Shown: piece by piece, positions 43,680 through 52,995 of the stretch
How positions within the stretch are numbered: position 1 is the stretch's first letter
How the letters are laid out: each line of letters opens with the position of its first letter
Assembly (NCBI RefSeq): GCF_018623035.1
Contig: NZ_CP076023.1
Location: forward strand, 2,728,001-2,792,000
DNA length: 64,000 nucleotides
Source of the DNA: Cellulomonas dongxiuzhuiae
GTDB taxonomy: Bacteria; Actinomycetota; Actinomycetes; Actinomycetales; Cellulomonadaceae
Direction of reading: 5' to 3'
Program-made: the position numbers and the translations under genes
Notes under the pieces: model-generated
Database searches by the model: none
Told to the model about the DNA's origin: nothing
What the model saw: only the letters and a program-made list of their open reading frames with translations

Positions 43680-43940
43680 ATGACGCCCCCCACCCCCGCC
43701 CCCGGCAGCGTGACGATGTACTCCACGACCTGGTGCGGGTACTGCCACCGGCTGCGCAAGCAGCTCGACTCGGTCGGCATCCCCTACGACGTGATCGACA
43801 TCGAGCAGCAGCCCGACGCCGCGCAGTTCGTCGAGACCGTCAACGGCGGCAACCAGACCGTGCCGACCATCGTCTTCCCCGACGGGTCCGCCGCCACCAA
43901 CCCGTCGCTCGCGCAGGTGCGCGAGCGCCTCGGGGTCTGA
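43680..43940 (+). CDS. Mycoredoxin (glutaredoxin-like)
   Basis: This 86-residue thioredoxin-fold protein has the redox motif CGYC (Cys19, Cys22), the cis-Pro TVPTIVF motif and the GGNQTVPT segment of mycoredoxin-1. It reduces mycothiol mixed disulfides. GAGGAAC lies just upstream of the ATG. It diverges from uvrD2 and converges on nudC, the same order as in mycobacteria. Confidence 0.92.
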   Translation: MTPPTPAPGSVTMYSTTWCGYCHRLRKQLDSVGIPYDVIDIEQQPDAAQFVETVNGGNQTVPTIVFPDGSAATNPSLAQVRERLGV

Positions 43941-43984
43941 CGGGCGGCACGGGTCGGACGGGCGGCACGGGTCGGACGGGCGGC
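43941..43984. repeat. 18-bp tandem repeat, about 2.4 copies
   Basis: The unit CGGGCGGCACGGGTCGGA occurs at 43941-43958 and 43959-43976, with a partial third copy to 43984. It fills the gap between the convergent mycoredoxin and nudC genes. Confidence 0.85.
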
Positions 43985-43993
43985 GTGCCCGCG

Positions 43994-44986
43994 TCACGCT
44001 CCCGGGCGTGACCACCACTGCTCGACGAGCGCGCGTGCGATCGACGCGCCGCCCGGCAGCAGCACCTCGCCGGAGTCGACCGCGGCGGTCAGCTCGTCGC
44101 GCGTGAACCACCGGGCGTCGGCCATCTCGACGCCGTCGACCTCGACGTGCGTGCTCGTCGCGCGCGCCCGGAAGCCGAGCATGAGCGACGCGGGGAACGG
44201 CCACGGCTGGCTGCCCACGTACGCGACGTCGCCGACCAGGACGCCCGTCTCCTCGAGGACCTCACGCCGCACGGCCTGCTCTGCGGACTCGCCCGCCTCC
44301 ACGAAGCCGGCGAGGGTCGACCAGCGTCCGGCGGGCCACGCGGCCGCGTGGCCGAGCAGGAGCCGGTCCGCGTCGTCGACGACGGCCATGATGACCGCCG
44401 GGTCGGTGCGCGGGTAGTGCTCGGACCCGTCGACGTCGCAGACCCGGGACCAGCCGGCTTGGGCGACGCGGGTCGGCGCGCCGCACCGGGGGCAGCGGGG
44501 GTGGCGGTCGTGCCACGCGTCCAGGGCGACCGCCGCCGTGGCCAGCCCCGCGTCGTGCGCGTCGAGCGACGCCCCCACGGCGCGCAGCGACGCCCAGCCC
44601 CCGGGCCCCGCCGGTCCGTCGGACAGGTGGACCAGGACGTCCGCCGGCTCGCCGCCCGCCGTCAGCGGGTGCTGGTCCGGCAGGCGCAGGGCCAGGACCC
44701 GCGTGCCGTCGTCCTGCTCGCCCAGCAGCAGCCAGGCGTCCGACGTGGGACCCGGCATCCCGGCGTCGGGGTCGCCCGCGGCGATCAGCGCACCGGCCGA
44801 CGCGGGGTCGAGCCAGCGGACGCGCCCGTCGTCGGTGAGCAGCAGGCCCCCGTCGCGGACCGCCAGGACGCGTGTGCGCGGGTCGGCGAGCGCGTCGGCG
44901 ACGACGTGCGGGACCTCGCGCAGGTGCGCCGCACGAGGCACCGTCGAACGCGCGAGCGGGAGGCCGGACAGGACGTGGTGGGTCAC
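43994..44986 (-). CDS. nudC: NAD(H) pyrophosphatase (NudC)
   Basis: This 330-residue Nudix enzyme hydrolyses NADH and can remove NAD caps from RNA. A zinc-ribbon lies at 165-183 (Cys165, Cys168, Cys183; the fourth ligand Cys is not evident). The SEHYPRTDPAVIM motif follows, then a complete Nudix box at 227-249 and the SQPWPFP motif that defines NudC. The GTG at 44986 is supported by TAGCGT 7 nt upstream (leaderless). It diverges from the phosphotransferase gene. Confidence 0.92.
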   Translation of the reverse strand: MTHHVLSGLPLARSTVPRAAHLREVPHVVADALADPRTRVLAVRDGGLLLTDDGRVRWLDPASAGALIAAGDPDAGMPGPTSDAWLLLGEQDDGTRVLALRLPDQHPLTAGGEPADVLVHLSDGPAGPGGWASLRAVGASLDAHDAGLATAAVALDAWHDRHPRCPRCGAPTRVAQAGWSRVCDVDGSEHYPRTDPAVIMAVVDDADRLLLGHAAAWPAGRWSTLAGFVEAGESAEQAVRREVLEETGVLVGDVAYVGSQPWPFPASLMLGFRARATSTHVEVDGVEMADARWFTRDELTAAVDSGEVLLPGGASIARALVEQWWSRPGA

Positions 44987-44993
44987 GCCCGCC

Positions 44994-44999
44994 ACGCTA
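44994..44999 (-). promoter_or_regulatory. Leaderless -10 box of nudC
   Basis: TAGCGT on the minus strand, 7 nt before GTG 44986. Confidence 0.5.
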
Positions 45000-45130
45000 C
45001 GCGGCCCGCCTCGGGCCCCGGCCGCGCCGTCGCGCGCCCGGCCGCCCCCCCCGGTCACCACCCGGCCACCGCAGGACGAACCGGACGCCGACACACCGCG
45101 CGTCGTGGCCGTGCGGCGAGCACTGGGACC

Positions 45131-45136
45131 TACGCT
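45131..45136 (+). promoter_or_regulatory. Leaderless -10 box of the phosphotransferase-like gene
   Basis: TACGCT, 7 nt before GTG 45144; no Shine-Dalgarno. Confidence 0.5.
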
Positions 45137-45143
45137 TGCGGTC

Positions 45144-46082
45144 GTGAACCGTTCGCCGCTCGCACTCGCCGCTCTCGCGACCGTCGCCGTCCCGGGTCTC
45201 GACGCGTACGACGTGCGGCGCCCCGTGCACCCGGGGGCGGACTTCGACGTGGCCGTGGTGGTCGACTCCGTGCGCCAGCGCTGGGTCGTGCGGGCACCGC
45301 AGCACCCGGCCGCCGGGGCCGCGCTCGAGGCCGAGGTCGCCCTGCTCGACGCGCTGGGCACGCTGGTCGACGACGGCCGGCTGCCGTTCGCGGTCCCGCG
45401 TCCCGTCGGCTTCGCGCACCTGCCGGAGGGTGGGCGCGCGAGCGTGCACCGCGAGCTTCCCGGCCGCGCCCTGCAGCTCGAGACGCTGCGTCCTGGACCG
45501 GGCCTCGCTGCGGCCGTGGGACGCGCCGTCGCCGCCATCCACGAGCTGCCGACCTCCGTCGTCGAGAACGTCGGGCTGCCCGTCTACGACGCCGCCGGGT
45601 ACCGGGAGCGCCGGCAGGCGGAGGTCGACGAGGCCGCCCGGACCGGTCTGGTCCCGCCGTCGCTGCTGCGCCGCTGGGAGGAGCTGCTCGAGGACGTCGC
45701 GATGTGGCGCTTCCGCCCGACCGTCGTGCACGGCGACCTGTCGAGCAACCACCTGCTCGTGGCCGACGGCGCCGTGGCCGGCGTGCTCGGCTGGGGCTCG
45801 ACGATGGTCGCCGATCCCGCCGACGACCTGTCGTGGTTGCTGGTCGCCGCACCGCACGACGCGGTCGACGCCATCCTCGAGGCCTACCTGCTGCGCCGCA
45901 CCGAGCTGACGGACCCGCACCTCGCCGACCGCGCCCTGCTCGCGGGCGAGCTGGCGCTCGCGCGGTGGCTGCTGCACGGGGTCCGCGCGCACCGCCAGGA
46001 CGTCGTCGACGACGCGGTGCAGATGCTCCGCGACCTCGAGGAGCACACCCTGGTCGACGAGGCCGCGGGCCAGTACACCTAG
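45144..46082 (+). CDS. Aminoglycoside/macrolide phosphotransferase-like (APH) kinase-fold protein
   Basis: This 312-residue APH/choline-kinase-fold protein has the catalytic loop HGDLSSN (His196, Asp198, Asn202). The metal-binding Asp that normally follows in IDWG is Gly216 here (VLGWGST). It therefore keeps the catalytic base but lacks the second Mg ligand; activity may be altered or lost. The substrate is unknown. Being three genes from whiB7 makes an antibiotic or macrolide target tempting but unproved. GTG 45144 is chosen by the TACGCT box. Confidence 0.8.
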   Translation: MNRSPLALAALATVAVPGLDAYDVRRPVHPGADFDVAVVVDSVRQRWVVRAPQHPAAGAALEAEVALLDALGTLVDDGRLPFAVPRPVGFAHLPEGGRASVHRELPGRALQLETLRPGPGLAAAVGRAVAAIHELPTSVVENVGLPVYDAAGYRERRQAEVDEAARTGLVPPSLLRRWEELLEDVAMWRFRPTVVHGDLSSNHLLVADGAVAGVLGWGSTMVADPADDLSWLLVAAPHDAVDAILEAYLLRRTELTDPHLADRALLAGELALARWLLHGVRAHRQDVVDDAVQMLRDLEEHTLVDEAAGQYT

Positions 46083-46100
46083 CGCACGGGTCGCCCCCGC

Positions 46101-49100
46101 TCAGCCGCTCCTGCGGCGCCGGGAGGCCGTCGCGCCCGGCGTGGGACCACGCCGCGCACCGCGCTGCCCCGGCGGGCGGCCGTCGGGGCCGGGACCGGCG
46201 GCCGGGCGCACGCTCGCCGCCCCGGGCGCGGCGTCGGCGAGCAGGCGCGCCACCTCCGCCTCCCCCGGCAGCTCCTCCGGGACCACGGTGAGACCGGCCC
46301 CCACGTAGCAGAACGCCGCCCGCACCAGGTCCGGGTCGGTGCCCGTCAGGCGCGCCCAGGCGATGCGGTACACCGCCAGCTGAAGGTCGCGCGACGCGCG
46401 GTCCGCGGTGCTCCGGGGCGGCGAACCCGTCTTCCAGTCGACCACCACGACGGCTCCCGGCACGTCCGGCCGGTCGGGGTCGGCGAAGACGGCGTCGATG
46501 CGGGAGCGCAGGACGTACCCGCCGATCGTGGTCTCGACGTCGACCTCCACCGCCACCGGCGACCGGTGCGCCCACGGGGTCCGCAGGAAGGCGGCGCGCA
46601 GCTCCGCCTGGCCCGGGTCGCCCGGCAGGACGTCGTCGTCGGCGCCGGGCAGGTCGTCGACGTCGACCAGGGTCGCCTGCCCGTACCAGGCCTCCACCCA
46701 GGCGTGGAACGCGGTGCCGCGACGCGCCTGAGGAGACGGCTCGCGCGGGACGGGACGGCGCAGGCCGAGTGCGAACTGCTCGGGATGGGCGTCGAGGCGC
46801 ACGAGCGACGACGCCGACAGGTGGGCCGGCAGCGCGACGCGTGCGTCACCACGGCGCCGCGCGGCCTGCTCGGCAAGGAGCCGGTCCGCGAGCACGTCCC
46901 AGTCCTCGCCCTGACGTGACGCGGTCGCGACGTCCGAGGCGCCGGCTGTGCCCGGGCCGAGGCTCGGGTCCGCACCGAGCGTCGCCCCGGCGTCGAAGGT
47001 CGGCCGGGCGTCCGCGTCCGTGGCCGTCGGCGATCCGCCACCCTGGGGCAGGTCGGCCAGCGCGGCACGCACGGCCTCGGCAGCGGCCGTGACCGCGGCG
47101 CGGCGCGGTGCGGCACCGTCGCGCGCGAACGGGTCCGCGGGCCACACCGCGGTCGGCGTCGACGCGCCGCGCGGGTTGGGGGTGCCCGCGTCGGGCGCCT
47201 CGGCGTGCGCCACCACGTCGACGAGACCCGCGTCGACGAGCTCGGTGAGGAACGGCGACAGCCGGCGCGGCGTCTTGGGCTCGCCCCAGTACGCGGCCGA
47301 GAGCAGCAGCGCCTCGCGCGCCCGCGTCAGCGCGACGTACGCGAGCCGGCGCTCCTCGGCGACCTCGTGGTCACCGGCGTCCAGCCGGAACCTGTCGAGG
47401 CGCTCCGCGAGCTCCTTGGGCGACTCGGCGCCCGCGCACTCGAGCCGGGGCAGGTCGTCGGCGTCGCCGCGCAACGGGTACGGCAGCACACCGAGGCCCG
47501 TGAGCCACGCGGAGTCCTTGGGCCCGTCCTTGCCGAGCATCGCCGTCGCCGGCAGGCCGCCGTCGACCATGCCCGCGACCGCGACGGCGTCCCACTCCAG
47601 CCCCTTCGCCGCGTGCACGGTCGTGACCTGGACGGCGTCGGGGTCCGGCTCGGTCACCGGCAGCTCCAGCCCGTCCTCGCGCGCGTCGGCGGCCTCGAGC
47701 CAGGCGAGGAACGCACCCAGCGTGGGACGGTCCGCGCCGCGCGCGAACTCGGCGGCGACGTCCGCGAACGCGTCGAGGTGGGCGCGCGCACGGCCCGGTG
47801 GGACGTCGGCGCGCGCCTGCACCTCGATGTCGAGACCGAACAGCCGCTCGGCCTCCCCGACGAGCTCGGGCAGCGACAGGCCCTGCTGCGCGCGGACGGC
47901 GCGCAGGACCATGGCCAGGTCGGTGAGCCTGCGTCGACCCTCCGCGCTCACCACGCGTCCGGCGGGGCTGCGCCACCCGGGCGGCGGCGGGTCGTCCAGC
48001 GCGTCGACGAGGCTGCGCTCGTCGACGACGTCGGCCTCGACACCGGCACCTCCCGGGGGACGCGCGCCCGCCGGCCGCGCCCCGAGGCGCGCCCACTCCC
48101 CCAGCGCGTGCAGGTCCGCCGCGCCGAGCCGCGTCCGCGCGCCCGTCAGCAGCCGGACCACGGCGTCGCCCCGCGTCGGGTCGTACGCCGCCTGCAGCAC
48201 CGCGACCAGGTCCACGACCTCGGGGGTCGCCAGCAGACCGCCCAGCCCGACGACCTCGACGGGCAGGCCGGCGGCCCGCAGGGCGCGGCGCAGCGGCTCG
48301 AACTGCGAGCGCTTGCGGCACAGCACCGCCGCCGTGCGCCGTCCCGCCGGGTGCAGCGCGGGGCGCCACCGCCGCGCGACCCACGCCGCGACGGCGTCAG
48401 CCTCGTCCTCGACCGTCGTCGCCACGAGCGCCTGGACGGTGCCGTCCCCCGCTCCCGGGCGCGGGGCCAGGCGCGGGACGTCGACGCGTGCCCCGCCCGT
48501 GCGCAGCGGTGCGGCCACCGCGTTGGCGGCGTCCAGGATCGCGACGTCGTTGCGCCACGAGGTCGACAGCGGGACGACGTCGGCGGGACGGCGCCGCTCG
48601 CGGCCGTCAGGTGCGGTCTCCACGACGGGGAACGCCGCAGGGAAGCGTGCGAGCCCGCCCGGGCTGGCGCCGCGCCAGCCGTAGATCGACTGGTGCGGGT
48701 CGCCGACCGCGGTCACGGGATGACCCGCCGTGAAGAGCGCCTGGAGCAGGACGAGCTGCGCGTAGGACGTGTCCTGGTACTCGTCGAGCAGCACGACGCG
48801 GAACCGGTCCCGCTCGCCGGCACCCACCTCGGAGACGTCGCGTGCGATGCGTGCCGCGAGCGCCACCTGGTCCCCGAAGTCGAGACTGTCGGCGGCGCGC
48901 TTGCGAGCACGGTAGTCGGCGACGAGGTCCAGCACGCGCGAGCGCTCCCCGAGGGAGGCCACGAGCTCGCGCACCTTGGCGTAGGGCGCACGCGGCGGCG
49001 TGCCGGCGGGCGTCGCCTCGAGGCTCGCGACGAGCGACTCGATGCCGTCGCGGGCGCTCGCGGGGTCCAGCAGGTGCTCGTCGAGGGCACCCGACAGCGC

Positions 49101-49652
49101 GAGCACGGCGTCGACGACGGTCGACGTCGCGGCCGACGTGTCGAGGTCGCCGGACCACGACTCGACGACCTGCGACGCGAGCTGCCACTGCGCGGCCTCG
49201 CCCAGCAGCCGGGCACCGGGCTCCACGCCGAGGCGCAGCGCGTGGTCGGTCACGAGGGACGCCGCGTACGCGTGGTAGGTCGACACGTGCGGCCGTGCCA
49301 GCTCGTCGACGACGTCCGCACCCGTCGGCAGCGCGACGCCCTCCGCCGCCGCCGCGCGCACCAGCCCGCGCAGCCGGCGACGCACCCGCTCCGACAGCTC
49401 GCCGGCCGCCTTGCGCGTGAACGTCAGGCCGAGCACCTGGTCCGGGGCGACCAGCCCGTTGGCGACGAGCCACACGACCCGTGCCGCCATCGTCTCGGTC
49501 TTGCCCGACCCGGCACCCGCGACGACGAGCGACGGGCGCAGGGGTGCCTCGATGACGGCCCGCTGCTCCTCGGTCGGCGGGTGCTGGCCGACCAGCTGCG
49601 CGATCCGCAGGGCCGACAGGCCCGCGACGGCCGGCACGACGTCGGTGCTCAC
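46101..49652 (-). CDS. adnB: AdnB: lead helicase-nuclease subunit of AdnAB
   Basis: This 1183-residue protein has an N-terminal UvrD-like motor: Walker A AGAGSGKT (Lys51), TFTRKAAGELSERV, DEYQDTSYAQ, HAAKGLEWD and YVALTRAREALLL. A C-terminal RecB-type nuclease is visible as RIDAVFADPD and VVVDWKTG. This is the AdnB layout. The GTG start overlaps the adnA stop in GTGA. Together the two subunits form the mycobacterial-type heterodimeric double-strand-break resection machine. Confidence 0.93.
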   Translation of the reverse strand: MSTDVVPAVAGLSALRIAQLVGQHPPTEEQRAVIEAPLRPSLVVAGAGSGKTETMAARVVWLVANGLVAPDQVLGLTFTRKAAGELSERVRRRLRGLVRAAAAEGVALPTGADVVDELARPHVSTYHAYAASLVTDHALRLGVEPGARLLGEAAQWQLASQVVESWSGDLDTSAATSTVVDAVLALSGALDEHLLDPASARDGIESLVASLEATPAGTPPRAPYAKVRELVASLGERSRVLDLVADYRARKRAADSLDFGDQVALAARIARDVSEVGAGERDRFRVVLLDEYQDTSYAQLVLLQALFTAGHPVTAVGDPHQSIYGWRGASPGGLARFPAAFPVVETAPDGRERRRPADVVPLSTSWRNDVAILDAANAVAAPLRTGGARVDVPRLAPRPGAGDGTVQALVATTVEDEADAVAAWVARRWRPALHPAGRRTAAVLCRKRSQFEPLRRALRAAGLPVEVVGLGGLLATPEVVDLVAVLQAAYDPTRGDAVVRLLTGARTRLGAADLHALGEWARLGARPAGARPPGGAGVEADVVDERSLVDALDDPPPPGWRSPAGRVVSAEGRRRLTDLAMVLRAVRAQQGLSLPELVGEAERLFGLDIEVQARADVPPGRARAHLDAFADVAAEFARGADRPTLGAFLAWLEAADAREDGLELPVTEPDPDAVQVTTVHAAKGLEWDAVAVAGMVDGGLPATAMLGKDGPKDSAWLTGLGVLPYPLRGDADDLPRLECAGAESPKELAERLDRFRLDAGDHEVAEERRLAYVALTRAREALLLSAAYWGEPKTPRRLSPFLTELVDAGLVDVVAHAEAPDAGTPNPRGASTPTAVWPADPFARDGAAPRRAAVTAAAEAVRAALADLPQGGGSPTATDADARPTFDAGATLGADPSLGPGTAGASDVATASRQGEDWDVLADRLLAEQAARRRGDARVALPAHLSASSLVRLDAHPEQFALGLRRPVPREPSPQARRGTAFHAWVEAWYGQATLVDVDDLPGADDDVLPGDPGQAELRAAFLRTPWAHRSPVAVEVDVETTIGGYVLRSRIDAVFADPDRPDVPGAVVVVDWKTGSPPRSTADRASRDLQLAVYRIAWARLTGTDPDLVRAAFCYVGAGLTVVPEELPGEAEVARLLADAAPGAASVRPAAGPGPDGRPPGQRGARRGPTPGATASRRRRSG

Positions 49653-52600
49653 GCGACCACCTGTCCGCCCTCGCCGCGCAGCGGGCACGCGCGGCGCACG
49701 GAGCAGCGGTCGCACAGGTCGTTCGCGCGCGCCTCGAAGCTCGAGGCCGCCATGCGGTCGGCGACGTCGTCGACGAGCGCGCGCGCCCAGCTCGGACCCC
49801 CGTCCTGCGGACCCAGCGCGTCCTGCCGGCGCTGCGTGGGCCCGCCGGAGCCCTGCGCGAGGTGGACGAGCCGCGCGGCGACGCTGTGCGTCCCCGGCTC
49901 GAGCCCCGGGACGGCGCCCGCGTCGACCGCCAGCTGGTAGGCGCCGAGCTGGGCGTGCTCCGCGGCCTGCGCCAGGGTGGGCACGCGGGTGCCGGTCTTG
50001 AGGTCGACGACCTCCACGGCGCCGGGTGCGCCGTCGCCCTCGGCGACCGCGCGCTCGATGCGGTCGACCGACCCCCGCACGACGGCACGGTCCGTCTCGA
50101 GCGTGAAGGGCGCCTCCACGAGCACCGGCTCGCCGGCGTCGCGCAGGTAGGCGGCCAGCCGCGCGACCATGGCGTCGGCCTTGCGCCGTGCCGAGACCGC
50201 GGGCCAGCCCTCCCCCAGCCCGAGCTCGTGCCAGCGACGGTCGAGCTCGGCGCGCAGTGCCGGCAGGTCCGCCGTCGGGTGCTCCTGCGCGATGGCGTGC
50301 ACGAGCGTCCCGAGGGACTGCTGGGCGGAGGACGCGGGAGTGCCCCCCGCCGCCTCGAGCGCCCACCGCAGCGTGCAGCGCTGCGCCGTCTCCAGACGCG
50401 AGGGCGACACCGGCACCTTCGCGTCCGCCGGCCACAGCGGCTCGTCGCTCGACGACTCGGGGAGGCCGAACCAGGACGCGGGGTCCGCGCCGGGGACGCC
50501 GTGGGCGGCGAGACGCGCGAGCGTCCGCGCCGCGGCCGTGTCGGTCCCGCCCTGCGCCGCCGCGCGCTCGAGCGCCGCCCGCAGCCGGGCGACGAGCCCA
50601 CGCAGGTCGAGCGGTGCGGGCGCGCTGGTCCGCCGGGGGTCCGGCCCGTCGTCGTCGGAGCCGGGCTGCACGAGGTCGAGGAACGGCGACGGCGTCGCGT
50701 CCTGGTCGTCGACCGCCGTCACCATCAGGTGCGTGCGCGCACGCGAGCACGCCAGCGCGAAGGTGCGCAGCTCGTCGGCCAGCACCGCACCGCGCGCGGC
50801 CCGCGCGTGCTCCTCGCCCGGGCCGCCGGCCGTCGCGCGACCGGCCAGGACGTCGACCAGCGTCTGCGCACCGAGCAGCGAGTCGCGCAGCCGCAGGTCG
50901 GGCCACACGCCCTCCTGGACGCCGACCACCGCGACGACCTCCCACGACCCGCCGGCGGCACCGGCCGGGGTGAGCACGCTGACGCCCGCCGCGCGCGACG
51001 CCGCTGCCAGCGAGTCCGCGGGCAGGTCCTGCGCCATCACCCAGTCGACGAACGCGCGCGGCGTCGCCTGCGGCATGCGCTCGACGAAGGTCTCCGCTGC
51101 ACGGAACAGCGCGAGGACCGCGTCGAGGTCACGGTCGGCACGCTCGCCGCCGGAGCCGCCGGCGAGGGCCGCACGCCGCCACGGCTCGGCGAGTCCCGCG
51201 CGGTCCCACACCGCCCACAGGACCGCCTGCACGTCCGCGCCGGGCAGCGCGGCCGCGTCGCGCCCCGCCTGCAGCAGCTGCGCCAGACGCTGCACCGGCC
51301 GCCCCACGTGCGGCTCGAGCGTCGCGGCACGGTCGGGCGCCGCGAGCGCCTCGACGAGGAGCACGTCGCTCGACCGGCCCCCGCCGCCCGCGAGCTCCTC
51401 GGCCCGGAGCGCGCGGCGCACGCGGCGCAGGCCCACGGCGTCCAGGCCCCCCAGGGGCGAGCACGCGAGCCGGGCCGCGACCTCGGCGTCCAGGGCATCG
51501 GGCTGCAGCGCGACGCGCACCGCGTCGAGCAGCGGCCGCACGGCCGGCTCGTCGCGCAGCGGCACGTCGCTCCCGACGACGCGGACGGGGACACCGGCCT
51601 GCGCGAGGGCGCGCCGGACCGCCGTCACGCGGCCCCCCGAGCGCGCGAGCACGGCCATCTCGTCCCACGGGACACCGCCCTGCAGGTGCGCGCGGCGCAG
51701 GCGGTGCGCGACCCAGGCGGCCTCCTGCGCCGCGCTGGGCAGCACTGCGACGCGGGGCGCGGGGCCCTGCGCGCGGTCCTGCGGGACGACCGCCCGGCGG
51801 TGCGCGACCGTGCCCGACGCGGCGACGCGCTCGGTGATGCGCGCGGTGACGTCGCGCAGCGGAGCGCTCTGCCGCCACACCGTCCGCAGGACCACGTGCT
51901 CGGCCGCGTGCTCGCCCGGGCCCGCCGCGGTCGCCCGCGCGACGAGCGACGGCTGCGCGCCGCGGAACGTCTGCACCGCCACGTCGGGGTCCCCGAGCAG
52001 CAGGAGCCGCGCGCCGCCGTCGGCGAAGGCCCGCAGCAGCCGCGCGGTGGCCGCGGTGCTCTCCTGGTGGTCGTCGACGACGACGAGCCGCCGCCGCGGG
52101 CACGGCACGCCCGGCACCTCGTCGTCCCAGCCGCGCAGCGCGGCGACGGCCGCGTCCACCACGACCGCGGGGTCGAGGCGCTCGCCCGCGTCGGGCGTGG
52201 CCGTCGCGAGCGCCATCACGTCCAGGTACTCCTCGTACACGCGGGCCGCCGCGGTCCACGCGGGACGCTGCTCGCGCCGCCCGAGCGCCGCCAGGTCCGT
52301 CGGCGCCAGACCGCGCTCGGCCGCCCGCATCAGCAGGTCGCGCAGCTCGTCCCGGAACGCGCGGGTCCCCAGCGCCGCCTCCGGGACGCCGGGCGGCCAC
52401 GCGGGCCCGGGGACCTCCCCCGACGCGTGCCCGGCCAGCAGCTCGGCCAGCGCCAGGTCCTGCTCGGGCCCCGACACCAGCACCGGCGTCGGCTCGCCGA
52501 GCGCGCCCGCACGCGCGCGGAGCACCGCGAACGCGACGGCAGCCGCCGTCTGCACGAGCGGCCGGCCCGCCGTGCGCCCCAGACGCACCGCGAGGCGGTC

Positions 52601-52906
52601 GCGCAGGTCGGCCGCCGCACGGCGGCTCGCCGCCAGCACCAGCACGTCGTCGGGCGCGAGCCCCGCTGCCACGGCCGCGGCCGCGGCCTCGAGGGCGACG
52701 GTCGTGCGGCCCGTGCCGGGTGCCCCGGTGACGAGCAGCGCGTGGTCGGTACCGGCGGCGACGCGCTCGACGACCTCGCGCTGCCGATCGTCCAGCCGGG
52801 GCCGGGCCGCCGCGCCGAGCGCCGCGCGCTCGACGAGGGGCGCCGCCACGAGCCTGGTCGTCGGTGCCGTCGTCACGGGCCCGATCACATCACGCCCCAC
52901 CGACAT
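49649..52906 (-). CDS. adnA: AdnA: second subunit of AdnAB with Fe-S nuclease domain
   Basis: This 1085-residue protein has a UvrD-like domain whose Walker A reads GAPGTGRT; Lys is replaced by Arg67. Motif II is VVVDDHQES rather than DEYQD. The C-terminal nuclease (VRGSVDRIE and VVDLKTGT) is intact and is framed by Fe-S cluster cysteines: one in AQRCTLRW, then CDRCSVRRAC. Motor degeneration in this subunit fits reports that AdnB is the essential motor in mycobacteria. ATG 52906 is chosen; GTG starts a few codons in are possible. Confidence 0.92.
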   Translation of the reverse strand: MSVGRDVIGPVTTAPTTRLVAAPLVERAALGAAARPRLDDRQREVVERVAAGTDHALLVTGAPGTGRTTVALEAAAAAVAAGLAPDDVLVLAASRRAAADLRDRLAVRLGRTAGRPLVQTAAAVAFAVLRARAGALGEPTPVLVSGPEQDLALAELLAGHASGEVPGPAWPPGVPEAALGTRAFRDELRDLLMRAAERGLAPTDLAALGRREQRPAWTAAARVYEEYLDVMALATATPDAGERLDPAVVVDAAVAALRGWDDEVPGVPCPRRRLVVVDDHQESTAATARLLRAFADGGARLLLLGDPDVAVQTFRGAQPSLVARATAAGPGEHAAEHVVLRTVWRQSAPLRDVTARITERVAASGTVAHRRAVVPQDRAQGPAPRVAVLPSAAQEAAWVAHRLRRAHLQGGVPWDEMAVLARSGGRVTAVRRALAQAGVPVRVVGSDVPLRDEPAVRPLLDAVRVALQPDALDAEVAARLACSPLGGLDAVGLRRVRRALRAEELAGGGGRSSDVLLVEALAAPDRAATLEPHVGRPVQRLAQLLQAGRDAAALPGADVQAVLWAVWDRAGLAEPWRRAALAGGSGGERADRDLDAVLALFRAAETFVERMPQATPRAFVDWVMAQDLPADSLAAASRAAGVSVLTPAGAAGGSWEVVAVVGVQEGVWPDLRLRDSLLGAQTLVDVLAGRATAGGPGEEHARAARGAVLADELRTFALACSRARTHLMVTAVDDQDATPSPFLDLVQPGSDDDGPDPRRTSAPAPLDLRGLVARLRAALERAAAQGGTDTAAARTLARLAAHGVPGADPASWFGLPESSSDEPLWPADAKVPVSPSRLETAQRCTLRWALEAAGGTPASSAQQSLGTLVHAIAQEHPTADLPALRAELDRRWHELGLGEGWPAVSARRKADAMVARLAAYLRDAGEPVLVEAPFTLETDRAVVRGSVDRIERAVAEGDGAPGAVEVVDLKTGTRVPTLAQAAEHAQLGAYQLAVDAGAVPGLEPGTHSVAARLVHLAQGSGGPTQRRQDALGPQDGGPSWARALVDDVADRMAASSFEARANDLCDRCSVRRACPLRGEGGQVVA

Positions 52907-52983
52907 CCCCGGCAGGCACGCGCCGCGAGGGCACGCACCCCGAAAGGCCACGGACGGGACGCCTGCCCGCAACACACCGTCGC

Positions 52984-52989
52984 TACGAT
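52984..52989 (+). promoter_or_regulatory. Leaderless -10 box of the TetR gene at 52996
   Basis: TACGAT 6 nt before the ATG, in the context CGCTACGATCG, which recurs before the ferritin-like gene (minus strand, 54824-54829). Confidence 0.55.
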
Positions 52990-52995
52990 CGGCGG

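Noticed and set aside
43941..43984. CRISPR-like repeats
   Set aside because: The units are contiguous 18-bp tandem copies with no spacers and no cas genes nearby; the 14059-14122 array fails for the same reason.
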